This document shows positions 10,088 through 20,480 of a stretch of 64,000 nucleotides of DNA, piece after piece. The notes beneath the pieces were generated by a model. That model worked only from the letters and a program-made list of their open reading frames with translations, was not told the origin of the DNA and made no database searches. The stretch is from contig NC_018318.1 in assembly GCF_000234665.1 (NCBI RefSeq), forward strand, positions 533,773 through 597,772, given 5' to 3'. Every line of letters begins with the position of its first letter. The stretch's first letter is position 1. The DNA comes from Leishmania mexicana MHOM/GT/2001/U1103 (Eukaryota > Euglenozoa > Kinetoplastea > Trypanosomatida > Trypanosomatidae). The translations under genes and the position numbers were made by a program.

Positions 10088-11179
10088 ATGTACAATCCGG
10101 CGCTACCCAACCACTACCGCGACGTCGTCTTTACGTCGTATGTCCGCCGGCGCCAACGCGAGGAGGCGGCGGCCGCACAGAAGCAGCGGCAGCCGAACGC
10201 GCTCGCCTCGGCGCTGTCTGCGTCGTCGCACGTCGCACCGCCCATGGCATCTGCGAGCGCGCCACTGCTGGGCCTTTCGGCAGAGGAACTTCACCAGCAC
10301 CGTATCAAGGAGAGTGCTGCCCTCGGCATCCAGCGGGCGGTGATGATGGAGAAGGAGGCCCTCGAGGTGGAGCACAAGAAGCGCAAGCTCGAGGGAAGCG
10401 ATGCCCGATCTCGCATCAGCAGTCGCCTCGACAAACTCAAAGCGTTGGCGGCGAAGTCAAAGGCGGTGACAGGTGTGTCGGTCTCCGCTGACGCTGGTGA
10501 CGCTGTGTTGCAACCAGACGGCCCGACATCGCCAACGTCGTCTCAAAAAACATCGTCGTCGTCGTTCGCCGCCGAAGCAGCACCGTCTGCTCCGCTCATG
10601 TTCCAGCGCTCCTCCCTTGCGGCGGGTGGGTATGTCATGGCCGCGGCCGACCCATCCCTCCCAGGCATGCTGCTGCGCACCAGCACACGGTCTGCTGTCC
10701 AAGGAAAGCCGAGCTCTACGCTTCTCCTGCGCTTCCTTCATGATAGCCCCGTGCTGGGGTGGAGTGAAGCCGCCATCGCAGAGGCGTCTACCTTGTCCTC
10801 GGCGGAGTCGTCCCTGTGCGCACCGGTGCTGACGCAGGTGCAACAGCTATGCCGCCGGTTCGGATTTGTGCGTAGCATGGCCGCACGTGTGTATGCCGAG
10901 GATGTCGTCACCGCAGCCCTCGCACGCTCACGTTCACAGACCAGCGTGGAGACCCAAGTGCCGTCTGCCGAGGAGGTCCGGCGGGAGCAGTTGCGCGTGT
11001 GGGTGCGCTTCGACAGCGTCACGGAGGCCTTCAAGGCGGCGGAGAGTCTCGCGAAGGAGGTGTCGCCTGCCACACCGGCTGGTCGACCTGTGTTCGCGGT
11101 GGCTTTCTACCCGACTGGCCTCTACGACTCGGACGCGCTGGAGCTGCGTGAGGAGGACCTGCTGGCCCCCGCTGCGTGA
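10088..11179 (+). CDS. SPF45/RBM17-like UHM RNA-binding protein, copy 2
   Basis: Same 363-residue protein as at 6643, with no difference that I could find in coding or flanking sequence, including the 5' leader and 3' UTR. Both copies keep the SPF45-like N-terminus, the charged helix and the C-terminal UHM-type RRM, so neither shows decay. Because each copy carries its own leader, splice acceptor and SIDER-bearing 3' UTR, both should be expressed and the duplication should simply raise dosage. SIDER C starts 479 nt after the stop. The assembly gap lies upstream, between SIDER B and this gene, so further copies could be missing. Confidence 0.7.
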   Translation: MYNPALPNHYRDVVFTSYVRRRQREEAAAAQKQRQPNALASALSASSHVAPPMASASAPLLGLSAEELHQHRIKESAALGIQRAVMMEKEALEVEHKKRKLEGSDARSRISSRLDKLKALAAKSKAVTGVSVSADAGDAVLQPDGPTSPTSSQKTSSSSFAAEAAPSAPLMFQRSSLAAGGYVMAAADPSLPGMLLRTSTRSAVQGKPSSTLLLRFLHDSPVLGWSEAAIAEASTLSSAESSLCAPVLTQVQQLCRRFGFVRSMAARVYAEDVVTAALARSRSQTSVETQVPSAEEVRREQLRVWVRFDSVTEAFKAAESLAKEVSPATPAGRPVFAVAFYPTGLYDSDALELREEDLLAPAA

Positions 11180-11657
11180 AGGGGGAGAGAATGGGGCGGG
11201 AAAGACGACAGATACTGCACACAGAGAGAGAGGAAGGCGTGTGTTTGTGCCGTCTTCCCATCTTCCACCACCTCCTTGCGCGACCAGATCCCGTCGTGAT
11301 ACGGAGAGCACATGGCTCTCGCTCCTACTTTGGTATTCTGCACCTTTAATCGTGTCTTCTTGCCTCCCTCTCGGGCAGAAACCTACGCACCCTCTCTTGC
11401 TCCGGCGGCTTCATGGGCCCTCGCCTCTCCGTCCATGAGCGGCACCTCCACACCAACCAGCGAAGATGAGAACGAATCGTGCATGGATACCCTGGTGCCA
11501 TACGCTTTTCGCCTACCTTTGCGTCACCTTCCCTCCTGCGTGATCGTTGACTTCTCGGTGGACAGCACTGGAGTTGAAACCATCGACCGCTGCCAACTGA
11601 TCGTGTGCGCGCGCTTTACCGTGCGTTCTTCGCTCGCTTTTGATATTCTGATCTCCC
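11180..11657. other. 3' UTR of SPF45-like gene, copy 2
   Basis: 478 nt identical to the 3' UTR of copy 1; nothing else seen. Confidence 0.5.
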
Positions 11658-12252
11658 GATGACGCAGTGCGTCTGTGTGTGTGAGGGGGAGGAAGGGGCG
11701 CACGTCAGTGTGTGGCATCCAGGGTCCACTACCCACATGCTGTGTGGGGGTAGGCCAGGCAGCCCCCGCCGCCCCTTACCCCTGCCAATGCCGAGCCGCC
11801 GCTTCCGGTGGTGACGGGGTCAGGCGCCGATAGCGTAGGGTGCGGCGAGGTCCTGGATGGCGCCGCGTCGGAGCGGCCCGTCACGGTGGGCACGTCTGCG
11901 CCATCCGTGCGGCGGGCAGAGTGCCGGCGTGACTGGAAGGCATCTGACCGGGCCCCCACACGGCCCGCTGGTGGTGAGGCGCCTGGGCCACCCCGAGGAG
12001 GACGCGCCACGTGGCGGCCGGCACAATGGGGTGCGGTGGGAGTGGGGGAGCGGCTGTGAGGGGACATGCGAGGCGTGTAGTGCGTAGAGGGTGACGCAGG
12101 GACCGTGCTCAGGTGACCGAGTCGGCGCACTGCTGGAGCCTGCGCCCTTCGCTGCTTCGCACCACGCGATGGGGGGGGGAGCCTGTGACGGCGCGGGGGA
12201 GGGACGTCGAGCAGAGTTTGAGCACGTGCTGCACGGCCGCCCCGGTGCACGT
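11658..12252 (+). repeat. SIDER2-like retroposon, copy C
   Basis: Right boundary of the duplicated array. Differs from copy B at 11831 (T for C), 11846 (C for T) and in the 3' end, where it reads GAGCACGTGCTGCACGG and then diverges into unique DNA at about 12253. Its left edge matches copy B including the 10-bp insertion. Confidence 0.75.
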
Positions 12253-12854
12253 AAAGACGAATGTAGGGACGCGGAACAGAAAATCTACTCGGATTGTCGG
12301 ACTTGAGAAGTCTAGTGGGCGGCGCACACGCTCGGCACCATCGCCGACCTCTCCCTCCGGCTGCCTCGTCTAACGTTATGCACATCTCCGCCTCTTTCTA
12401 CGTTCATGTCTTCTGTTCGTTTTGGTTGTGGTTGTTGGGATGGTGATGGTGGAACACGTGCCCGCACATCCACGTACGCATGGGTACGTGCACATTGGTA
12501 TAAACTCGGGGCTTTTGTGATTTGATCCCTTCATAGATATCTGACATCACTGCGTCCCGTCTTCGTTTCCTCGCCGCGTACACCCAGAGAGAGAGACAGA
12601 CACGCGACAGAACACTCAGGCCGGCGCACCCGAGTCTTTAGCAGTCTCTAACTCTCCCGCTCTCTCTTGGTCTGCCTCTGCTCTTACTGCCTTGCAGCCA
12701 AACCACCTCGTCTTCGTCCGTCTTCGGCCTCTCACCGTTGGTATCGCCTCCTGCTCGCGTGTGTTCCTCGTCCTGCTCCTCTACGTGAACGATCGACTCG
12801 ACGGCCTCGTCTCCACCCCTCCCCCTCCCCATCGTTTCGCATCACCTCTCAGAG
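12253..12854. other. SHMT upstream region
   Basis: No gene. Pyrimidine-rich from about 12540 on, with GA/CA-rich patches. It contains the predicted splice acceptor at 12696. Confidence 0.55.
12696..12697 (+). promoter_or_regulatory. Predicted trans-splice acceptor, SHMT
   Basis: AG after a C/T tract from about 12650; gives a 5' UTR of ~158 nt. Confidence 0.45.
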
Positions 12855-14252
12855 ATGGCGTCGCTCATCCCCACCCTGGCTGAGCAGGACCCGGAGCTGG
12901 CGAACATGATCGAGCTTGAGATGAGCCGTCAGTTCCGCGGCTTGGAGATGATTGCCTCGGAGAACCTGACGTCCAAGGCGGTGCTGGAGTGCCTCGGTTC
13001 TACCCTGACGAACAAGTACGCTGAGGGTGAGCCTGGCAACCGCTACTACGGTGGCACTGCATTCGTCGACATGGTCGAAAACCTCGCCAAGAAGCGTGCC
13101 CTGTCCGCCTTCAGCCTCGACCCGGAAGAGTGGGGGGTCAATGTGCAGCCCTACAGTGGGTCACCGGCAAACTTCGCCGTCTACACGGGTCTGCTGGAGC
13201 CGCACAGCCGCATCATGGGCCTTGACCTGCCCAGCGGCGGCCACCTCACCCATGGCTTCTACACGCCGAAGAAGAAGGTGAGCGCGACGTCTATCTACTT
13301 CGAGTCCTTTCCATACCATGTCAAGGAGGACGGCCTGATCGGCTACGACGCTCTCGAGTCCGTCGCGCTGGTGTTTCGACCTAAGATGATCATCGCAGGT
13401 GCCTCGGCGTACGCGCGTGACTTCGACTACGAGCGATTCCGTCACATCTGCGACGAGGTGGGCAGTCTTCTGTTCATGGACATGGCCCACACGGCCGGTC
13501 TAATCGCCGGTGGCGTGCTAAAGTCACCGTTCCCGTATGCAGATGTGGTGACGACGACGACTCACAAGTCCCTGCGCGGGCCGCGTGCTGGCATGATCTT
13601 CTATCGCAAAAAGGATCGCCAGGGCAACCCCACGGACCACGAGAGTCGCATCAATCAGGCAGTCTTCCCTGGCTGCCAGGGCGGCCCGCACGAGCACCAA
13701 ATCGCCGCTATCGCCACACAGATGCGGGAGGTGTGCAGCCAGGAGTGGAAGGCATACGCCGTGCAAGTGCAGAGCAACGCCCGCGCATTGGCAGCCGCGC
13801 TAAGCTCCAAGGGCCACGTGTTCGTTTCTGGTGGCACAGACAACCACCTGCTGCTGTGGAATGTGCGGGTGCACGGGCTGACCGGTAGCAAGATGGAGAA
13901 GCTACTCGACGCCGTCTCCATCTCGGTCAACAAGAACACTATCCCTGGCGACAAGAGTGCCATGACGCCTGGCGGCATTCGCATTGGCACTCTGGCGCTG
14001 ACTTCTCGCGGCATGGTGGAAGCAGACATGATCACCGTCGCCGAGTTCCTCGACCGCGCCATCGTGCTGGCCAAGCAAATCCAGGCAGGGATGAACACGG
14101 TGAAGCTGAGCGACTTTGTCGAGGCGCTGCAGACGCACGCCGGCGTGGCCGCCCTCCGCACGGATGTGGAGGCCTTCGCGACCACCTTTGCGATGCCCTC
14201 CTTTGATGTGGAGCGAATCAAGTACAAGGACAGTCTGCCCGGAGAACATTGA
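12855..14252 (+). CDS. SHMT: Serine hydroxymethyltransferase (cytosolic-type)
   Basis: 465 residues, full length for eukaryotic SHMT. It converts serine and tetrahydrofolate to glycine and 5,10-methylene-THF, feeding thymidylate synthesis. The PLP lysine is Lys238 in VVTTTTHKSLRGPRAG. Also visible are IASENLTS (36-40 region), NKYAEGEPGNRYYGG (53-67), PYSGSPANFAVY, and the MDMAHTAGLIA block whose Asp and His contact the cofactor. The protein starts MASLIPTLAEQDPEL with no presequence, so cytosol is likely; Leishmania is known to have a short SHMT and a longer organellar one, and this fits the short form. It lies between SIDER C (direct) and SIDER D (inverted). Confidence 0.97.
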   Translation: MASLIPTLAEQDPELANMIELEMSRQFRGLEMIASENLTSKAVLECLGSTLTNKYAEGEPGNRYYGGTAFVDMVENLAKKRALSAFSLDPEEWGVNVQPYSGSPANFAVYTGLLEPHSRIMGLDLPSGGHLTHGFYTPKKKVSATSIYFESFPYHVKEDGLIGYDALESVALVFRPKMIIAGASAYARDFDYERFRHICDEVGSLLFMDMAHTAGLIAGGVLKSPFPYADVVTTTTHKSLRGPRAGMIFYRKKDRQGNPTDHESRINQAVFPGCQGGPHEHQIAAIATQMREVCSQEWKAYAVQVQSNARALAAALSSKGHVFVSGGTDNHLLLWNVRVHGLTGSKMEKLLDAVSISVNKNTIPGDKSAMTPGGIRIGTLALTSRGMVEADMITVAEFLDRAIVLAKQIQAGMNTVKLSDFVEALQTHAGVAALRTDVEAFATTFAMPSFDVERIKYKDSLPGEH

Positions 14253-15689
14253 CGGAGCCCTGAAAGAAACTTTGAGAAGGTCTGTGATCTGCACTCGTGG
14301 TGGTGTACGTGTTTAGACGTGTGCCGCATATGCACTGTCTGCTAAGCGAGCGGGAGGAGTGGGCAGACGGGAGGGGGTCGAGCATGGTAGAGCGAGCGGG
14401 CGGGGCTGCATCGGTAGTGATGAGTGCGGCTGCAAAACCGCCGGTTTATTTCGCTCTGCTTCGACAAGATGTAACGTCGCCACAAACGTTCCGTTGGTAA
14501 CGAGCCACGTGGCGGGGGATGTGCGGTTGCATCCTCTTGTGGCGCGCGCGTCGACTTCGCCATCTCTCCATAGCCCCGGATACCCCTTGTGATTCTGCAC
14601 GGCCACTTCCACCACCGTTCCTGCGCCACACGCTAGGTGTCCAACACCACGTCGCTGCACACACTATTCGCCCGAACGTTTTGTTTTCTTTTGCGTCGGC
14701 TCGTTTTTGTTTTTCACTCGTTGAGTTCAGGAGTCAAGCGGTTGGTGAGTCGTGTCAGGCGTACTCGCGCACACCCGCACACGCAGCGTATACCCATGTC
14801 TAGAGGGTGACAGACAGCGGCTGAGACAGACTTCGCGCCGGGAAGGGTGATGCAGTGCGAGGAGGAGGAGTGAAGAGGGCGAAGATACACAGCGAGGTAA
14901 ACAAAGTGAGGAGCGATGCGCGCAGGTTAAGAATCTCTTGTGGTAATACAGTTGAACGATAACCTGGCTCTTGAGGTGAGCTGTGCAAGCACATCCTTTC
15001 GCCCCTCTCCCTCCCTCGAGTCTCTCGTTCTACACCGAAATCCCGCTTGCTCCACCTGTGCGCGTGTCTGTCACAGGATCACTACATCTTCTCCGTTGTG
15101 CCTCCACGCACACACATATATTTATATATACGGTCACCCTCTATTTATCGTTATCCTTTTTTGTGTCTCCGTCTGTCTGCCGGTGTGCGTGTGTGTGTGT
15201 GTGCAGCGGTCAGACGGAGGGTGACGGACGACGGGTCAGAGAGAGAAAAAGCCCATCCTGAATAGATGAGGTGGCGGCGGAGGTCCACCGAAGCCCTTCT
15301 CTCTCCATCCTTTCCCCCTCTCTCCTCAGACTACAAGGGCCGTGCCTCCTGCTAACGCCACTGTCAACGTCTGCGGAGGTTTATTTACCCATTCACGCAG
15401 ACAGGCGGAGGTGGAAGACACCTTTCCATACGCGCACACATGTCTCGCACAGACACAGCCCGGCGATCCTTCTGCCCTTTACGGCGACAGCAGGCATGGA
15501 GGGGGAAGTCGTCTTTACCGCAAGAATATGTAGACACTGGCAAAGTAAAACGGAGAGCAGACGCACTTCGCTCTCCTCAACTCGCTGATGATAGTGCGGA
15601 AGGCGAGATGTGTTGCTACCAACCGAGAGAGGTTTGCGGATTCGACGCCCATGAGCTCCCGATGCCGCCTTCAATTGGTTGATATTTGA
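14253..15689. other. Intergenic region after SHMT
   Basis: About 1.4 kb, no credible gene. AT-rich microsatellite near 15112-15131 and a GT run near 15186-15204. Short ORFs in all frames lack domains. Confidence 0.55.
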
Positions 15690-16273
15690 ACCTATCCACT
15701 TGCAACCGTGCAGCACGTGCTCAAACTCTGCTCGACGTCCCTCCCCCGCGCCGTCACAGGCTCCCCCCCATCGCGTGGTGCGAAGCAGCGAAGGGCGCAG
15801 GCTCCAGCAGTGCGCCGACTCGGTCACCTGAGCACGGTCCCTGCGTCACCCTCTACGCACTACACGCCTCGCATGTCCCCTCACAGCCGCTCCCCCACTC
15901 CCACCGCACCCCATTGTGCCGGCCACCACGTGGCGCGTCCTCCTCGGGGTGGCCCAGGCGCCTCACCACCAGCGGGCCGTGTGGGGGCCCGGTCAGATGC
16001 CTTCCAGTCACGCCGGCACTCTGCCCGCCGCACGGATGGCGCAGACGTGCCCACCGTGACGGGCCGCTCCGACGCGGCGCCATCCAGGACCTCACCGCAC
16101 CCTACGCTGTCGGCGCCTGACCCCGTCACCACCGGAAGCGGCGGCTCGGCATTGGCAGGGGTAAGGGGCGGCGGGGGCTGCCTGGCCTACCCCCACACAG
16201 CATGTGGGTAGTGGACCCTGGATGCCACACACTGACGTGCGCCCCTTCCTGCCCGTCACACTGCATCGTCATC
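15690..16273 (-). repeat. SIDER2-like retroposon, copy D (inverted)
   Basis: Reverse complement of the array SIDERs over nearly full length. Its terminal sequence reads TTGCAAGTGGATA in element orientation, as in copy E, whereas A-C end in CGCCCCGGTGCACGT. Copies C and D therefore form an inverted repeat with about 3.4 kb between them, enclosing SHMT. Confidence 0.75.
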
Positions 16274-16679
16274 GGGTTGCCGATGGCGCTGCGGGAATGG
16301 CTGAGAAGCACGATAATGGCGGCTTGTTGTGCTTGCATGCGTTTTCTCTGTCATGCCGAACGTAGTTAGTGCAGTGCTAGCGTGTACTCCCCTTACATCA
16401 CCCTCTGTCCTTCCCTCTTCTCCTCTATGCAATATATGTGCGTGTGTGTGCTCACCTGATCTGTGGTGCCCTTGCGAGCTGCTGTGTGGCACTGCGCCTC
16501 ACCGTTGATGGTTCTCGTGCTCGTGCAGATCTGCATCCCCTCTCTTGCTGCACGTTGACCACCGCTCTCCGTGCGGGGAAGTCTCATCGGACTTCGTAGC
16601 GCCGCACGCACTCGGACGGTTCTGATTTCCTTTCTGTGCTGTTCTCCATTGCGTTCCTTAGGGTGTCTCGCAGGTGTTT
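16274..16679. other. DnaJ-TPR upstream region
   Basis: About 400 bp, no gene seen; pyrimidine-rich towards the right with a predicted acceptor at 16660. Confidence 0.5.
16660..16661 (+). promoter_or_regulatory. Predicted trans-splice acceptor, DnaJ-TPR gene
   Basis: AG after a C/T-rich run at about 16622-16659, 19 nt before the first ATG. A second CAG lies at 16671-16673. The upstream frame opening at 16674 begins with GTG and is not needed. Confidence 0.45.
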
Positions 16680-18389
16680 ATGATGCTCCGTAGCAGCAAC
16701 CGTATTAGAAGCTGTCGCTGGCGCTACATCCGGGCAGCGCACACGGCACTTCTGTGCAGCCTACTCGTTGTGATGTGCATTGGTGGCCCTTCAGCAGTCT
16801 ACGGAGTCGAGGCGGACGATGATACGCTCCGTCTCTTGCTAGCTGCAGGGGATAAGGCACTAGGCCAGGGGCGCGCACACTATGGGGAGGCGCTCTCAAA
16901 GTATACCGCTGTCCTCACTCGATGGCCCAAGAGTGAACGTGCGCTGTACAGTCGCGCAGAGCTGTACTCGATGATGAGGGAGCGGGCGACAGCGCTGGAC
17001 GACCTGAACACGCTCCTGACGATCCACAAGGATCATCCGCAGGGATTGGCGCTGCGCATGTCGCTGAACACGCAGCTGGGAAATCTCGTGGACGCGCATC
17101 GTGATGGGAAGCACCTGGTTCGCGTCTATAAAGCGCTAAACAAGCCCGATAAGTCACATCAGATGTCAGAGAAGGTGCGCCGTCTCGAGCACTACACGAC
17201 ACGTTGGACGGCGTTGTCGGATTTGTGGTCGCAGCCTGTGGGGACATACAATGCGGCCTCCAACGACGCAGTACTCATGCGCAAGTACAGGGAATGCGTC
17301 GACCTGCTCGCGAAAATCATTCTCGAGTTTTCGATGGACAGCGTAGAACTTCGTCTGCGCCGTGCCGCCTGTGCTCTGGCAGCTGAAGATAACATCGCCG
17401 CCACGCAGGAGCTCAAGTACGTCACACAGCGCAGCCCACAGAACCTCGACGCCATCGCCCTCAACGCGCAAGCCCTGCGCGGGCTCGGCGCGCTGGACCA
17501 GTCCATGTCGGAGCTGCGTCGCTGCCTCAACCTCGATCCCGAGTACGCCCCGTGTGCAAGTCTGCACAAGCTGATCCGTCAGCAGCAGCGCATGATAAAG
17601 AACATAGAGAAGAGGTTGCAGGACAAGAAATTTGAGGCTGTAGTTCAGCTAATCGCCGAGGCCCGCGCAGCGGAGCCGCACGCGCCGTACGAAGAGCAGC
17701 TGGCGGCGTGGCACTGTGAGGCGCTGGTGAATTTGCGCAACACAGACGAGGGCATTCGTGTGTGCCAGGCGCTCGTGGACCGCTACGACGGCGCGAACAG
17801 TCCTACCGTCTTTGATGCATACATCCGCCTGGCAGAGCTGCACCTGCTCGACGACAACATAGCCGCAGCAGAGGCAGCGCTGCAGAAGGCGCGCGAGCTG
17901 CGACAGCACGACGGCAAGGTGGAAGAGATGCGAGTGAAGATCGAAAAGCTAAAGCGCACTGGCACCCGCAAGGACTACTACAAGATTTTGGGTCTCAAGA
18001 AGACAGCGTCAGCGCAGGACATTCGACGTGCATACCGCAAGCTAGCCAAGTCAAGTCACCCAGACCAGCTGCGCTCGAAGGACATGACGGACAGGGAGCG
18101 CGAGAAGCAGGAGAGGATGTTCCGTGACGTGAACGAGGCTAAAGAGGTTCTGCTGGACGAGGAAAAGCGTGCCCGGTACGACAATGGCGAGGATGTGAAC
18201 CAGCCAGCTGGGCAGCGGGGCGAGCCGTTTTTTGGTAGCCACTTTGCCGGCGGCTTCCCTGGTGGCTTCCCTGGTGGCTTCCCTGGTGGCTTCCCTGGTG
18301 GCTTTCCTGGTGGTTTCCCCGGCGGCTTCCATCAGCAGCGCGACGGCGGCGGTCATCAGCAGTTCTTCTTTTTCAATCGTGAGAATTAG
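16680..18389 (+). CDS. TPR and DnaJ-domain ER co-chaperone (P58IPK/DNAJC3-like)
   Basis: 569 residues from the first ATG. Residues ~22-42 are hydrophobic (ALLCSLLVVMCIGG) and look like an ER signal or anchor. Then come tandem tetratricopeptide-type helices (~50-420), followed by a J domain from about residue 430 (DYYKILGL) with the Hsp70-activating HPD at 460-462. The C-terminus has seven GGF(P/H) repeats from residue 524, then a Gln/His- and Phe-rich tail ending NREN. Signal, TPRs and a C-terminal J domain in this order match P58IPK/DNAJC3, which binds unfolded clients and hands them to BiP in the ER lumen. There is no KDEL-type tail, so retention would need another route. The role is inferred from domain order. 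Confidence 0.85.
   Translation: MMLRSSNRIRSCRWRYIRAAHTALLCSLLVVMCIGGPSAVYGVEADDDTLRLLLAAGDKALGQGRAHYGEALSKYTAVLTRWPKSERALYSRAELYSMMRERATALDDLNTLLTIHKDHPQGLALRMSLNTQLGNLVDAHRDGKHLVRVYKALNKPDKSHQMSEKVRRLEHYTTRWTALSDLWSQPVGTYNAASNDAVLMRKYRECVDLLAKIILEFSMDSVELRLRRAACALAAEDNIAATQELKYVTQRSPQNLDAIALNAQALRGLGALDQSMSELRRCLNLDPEYAPCASLHKLIRQQQRMIKNIEKRLQDKKFEAVVQLIAEARAAEPHAPYEEQLAAWHCEALVNLRNTDEGIRVCQALVDRYDGANSPTVFDAYIRLAELHLLDDNIAAAEAALQKARELRQHDGKVEEMRVKIEKLKRTGTRKDYYKILGLKKTASAQDIRRAYRKLAKSSHPDQLRSKDMTDREREKQERMFRDVNEAKEVLLDEEKRARYDNGEDVNQPAGQRGEPFFGSHFAGGFPGGFPGGFPGGFPGGFPGGFPGGFHQQRDGGGHQQFFFFNREN
18249..18332 (+). repeat. 12-bp coding repeat (GGFP) x7
   Basis: Seven in-frame 12-bp units close to GGTGGCTTCCCT; central units are identical and outer ones carry synonymous changes. 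It encodes the Gly-Gly-Phe-Pro tract of the DnaJ protein and is a likely site of length variation between strains. Confidence 0.9.
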
Positions 18390-20480
18390 CCGTTGCGGCG
18401 TTTGCACATGTACATGCTTGACGAGGCGCTCATCTCCCTTCGCCTCCCCCTCCGCACACGCATCTTGATACGCTGTTGCCTTATTTTGCTCGTCACGTGT
18501 CATCGAACTACGCGTCGTCTTGGCTTGCGGGCATGCGTGCGTACCTCACTGCTGGTTGTCATGCTACACGGCCTTATACGCAATGGCGAACGCGATGGCA
18601 CGCTGGGCGCCGCTACGTCGCGTCATTCTCAGTCGATCCTTGTCTTCACTACCAACGTTTTGTGGGCTCTCGCAGGTGTTCGGGGTGTAGTAAGGGGTGC
18701 GACACCAGATGTGTCACGATTCCCTCTGCAGTTGTGGGTGCGTTGCCTACGCGTGTCTGCTGTTCTCGCCTCCTTGAACTGCCACTGTTCTTTCTCTCAG
18801 CCTCGACGTCCGCTGCCCCGTCCACTGTCGCCATGCCAATGCATGCGTCAGCCTGATAAAGCGGGGAGGAGGTGTGTGTGTGTGTGTGTGCGCAGGCTCG
18901 AGGGCAAGGCGAATACGGCAAGGGATGAGGGAGCCGAGAGTGCGATCACGGTTGACCAAAGTCACACATGTGAAGGCGGCCAGACGGCAAAACGTTAGCT
19001 TTTCGTTCGGAGTGAGATATATATATGCGTTGACGTGTACCTGACTTCCTCGAAGGCGCCGCTGGTAGCCACCACCACCACCACCACCACCCGTCTATTT
19101 TCTACCGCCGTTCGGAGGCTGTTTTTGAACTGTATGTGTACAGTGAGAACAGATATCCACCAACAACCACAGGAGTAACCGAGCTGAAGAGCATGATCCA
19201 GCGCGTCACCGCGGGTTGCAGGATGTGATAACAACACACACCCCTTCTCTCTCGCGTAGCCATGGACGTTCGTAAGAGAGAGAGTCGTGCTTGTCCTTAC
19301 TGGAAACCTTCTCTGCACGGGAAGGTTGGCGCATGCACACTCACGCCTACCCATAGACACGCATATACGTAAACCTATGCGCGGGGGGGGGGGAGGAAGG
19401 TGTGCGCGTGCCTTTCTTTTTTTGTTCTCTTGTGTGCCATCTTCGTCGGTGCCTCGAGGCTTATTTCGCGCCCGTCGCTTGAGGGGATTGCCACACGTGG
19501 CTGCACGCACACGGGCGCACGCGAAGCCCTCCTCCACTTTGCTGTGTCGTTGATGTCTCTGCACGTCTGCCAATCTCATTCTTTCCTCCCCCTACTCCTC
19601 CTCCCATCTGCGTGTCTCAGGAATTCACCACCGCGGTGCATCACACACAGACACCCACCCACACACACACACACACCGCGTGTGCCTTTTTCTGTTGGAC
19701 TGCAACAGAGGTCTGCTCTTCCTCCTCTCCCCCGCTCCTCTTCTTAACATATCTTTGCGTCTTCGTCGTCGCTGTGCGCTTGTCTTGCGCTCCCCTCTTC
19801 CCCGTGTGTGTCTCTGTCCTGCACTCACGCACCTCGTCGTGGGAGTCAAGTCACAACGCACAGCCGTCTCTCTCTATCCCCTTTTCTCTTGTCTTGGGGT
19901 GGGAGGAGTGGTTTCTGGCTTTTAACGTTCCTGTTTCGTTCTGTTCTGGGCGTGTCTTCAAGGCCTGTGACTCCTCCCGACTCACCCAACAACTCTCACC
20001 ATCGCGTGCACATTCCCCAGTCACGCGCTCACGCACAGACGTCCGCCAACGCGTTTGCCTCTTGTCCGGTGTGCTTCTCCTTGGACGGGCATCGTGCAAC
20101 GACGCACACTTTTGCTGTTCCCTGTTTCATAAGGCTCTGTACGCCGGCGCTCGCGTCTGTTGTTGGATTCGGTCGGGGCCGTACAGTCGGCACACTTGTC
20201 TTCGTTTTCCTTACTATTATTCCCCTCTTCACATAACCCACCCAACCCTCCCCATCGCCGCGACGAGTGACACCCGAACGCCGACACCAACGCCCTTGCG
20301 GACACCGACTCGCATAAGAATTTACAGCCTCGAAGTACACGGGCGCGGCCTGCTGCGATACGTGCATGCACGCACACGCACATGCAGATAGGAATATACA
20401 TGTAGGCGCAACACACGGAATAAAAAAACGAATTAACAACGAATCAGTATTCCCACTGTCATCTATCCACTCTCGAAGCC
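18390..20480. other. Intergenic region, DnaJ to desaturase
   Basis: About 2.1 kb without a supported gene. Holds GT run (~18871-18892), CCA trinucleotide run (~19070-19092), a G run near 19382-19392, CA run (~19660-19678) and long C/T-rich tracts expected of splice signals. ORFs in the + strand here open with GTG/TTG codons and lack domains. Confidence 0.5.

Larger units (their letters stand above)
5121..12252 (+). repeat. Tandem array: SIDER-gene-SIDER-gene-SIDER
   Basis: Two copies of one segment, each containing an SPF45-like gene, bounded by three SIDERs in the same orientation. SIDER A and B are offset by 3101 bp. B and C are offset by 3445 bp, of which 345 bp is explained by a 100-N gap plus a 245-bp sequence repeated on both sides of it. 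Removing that leaves the same ~3.1-kb unit. The 2.5 kb between the SIDERs appears identical in both copies, implying a recent duplication by unequal homologous recombination between flanking SIDERs. Confidence 0.85.

Noticed and set aside
19612..20391. 259-codon + frame before the desaturase
   Set aside because: Opens with GTG and consists of spacer repeats (CA and C/T tracts).
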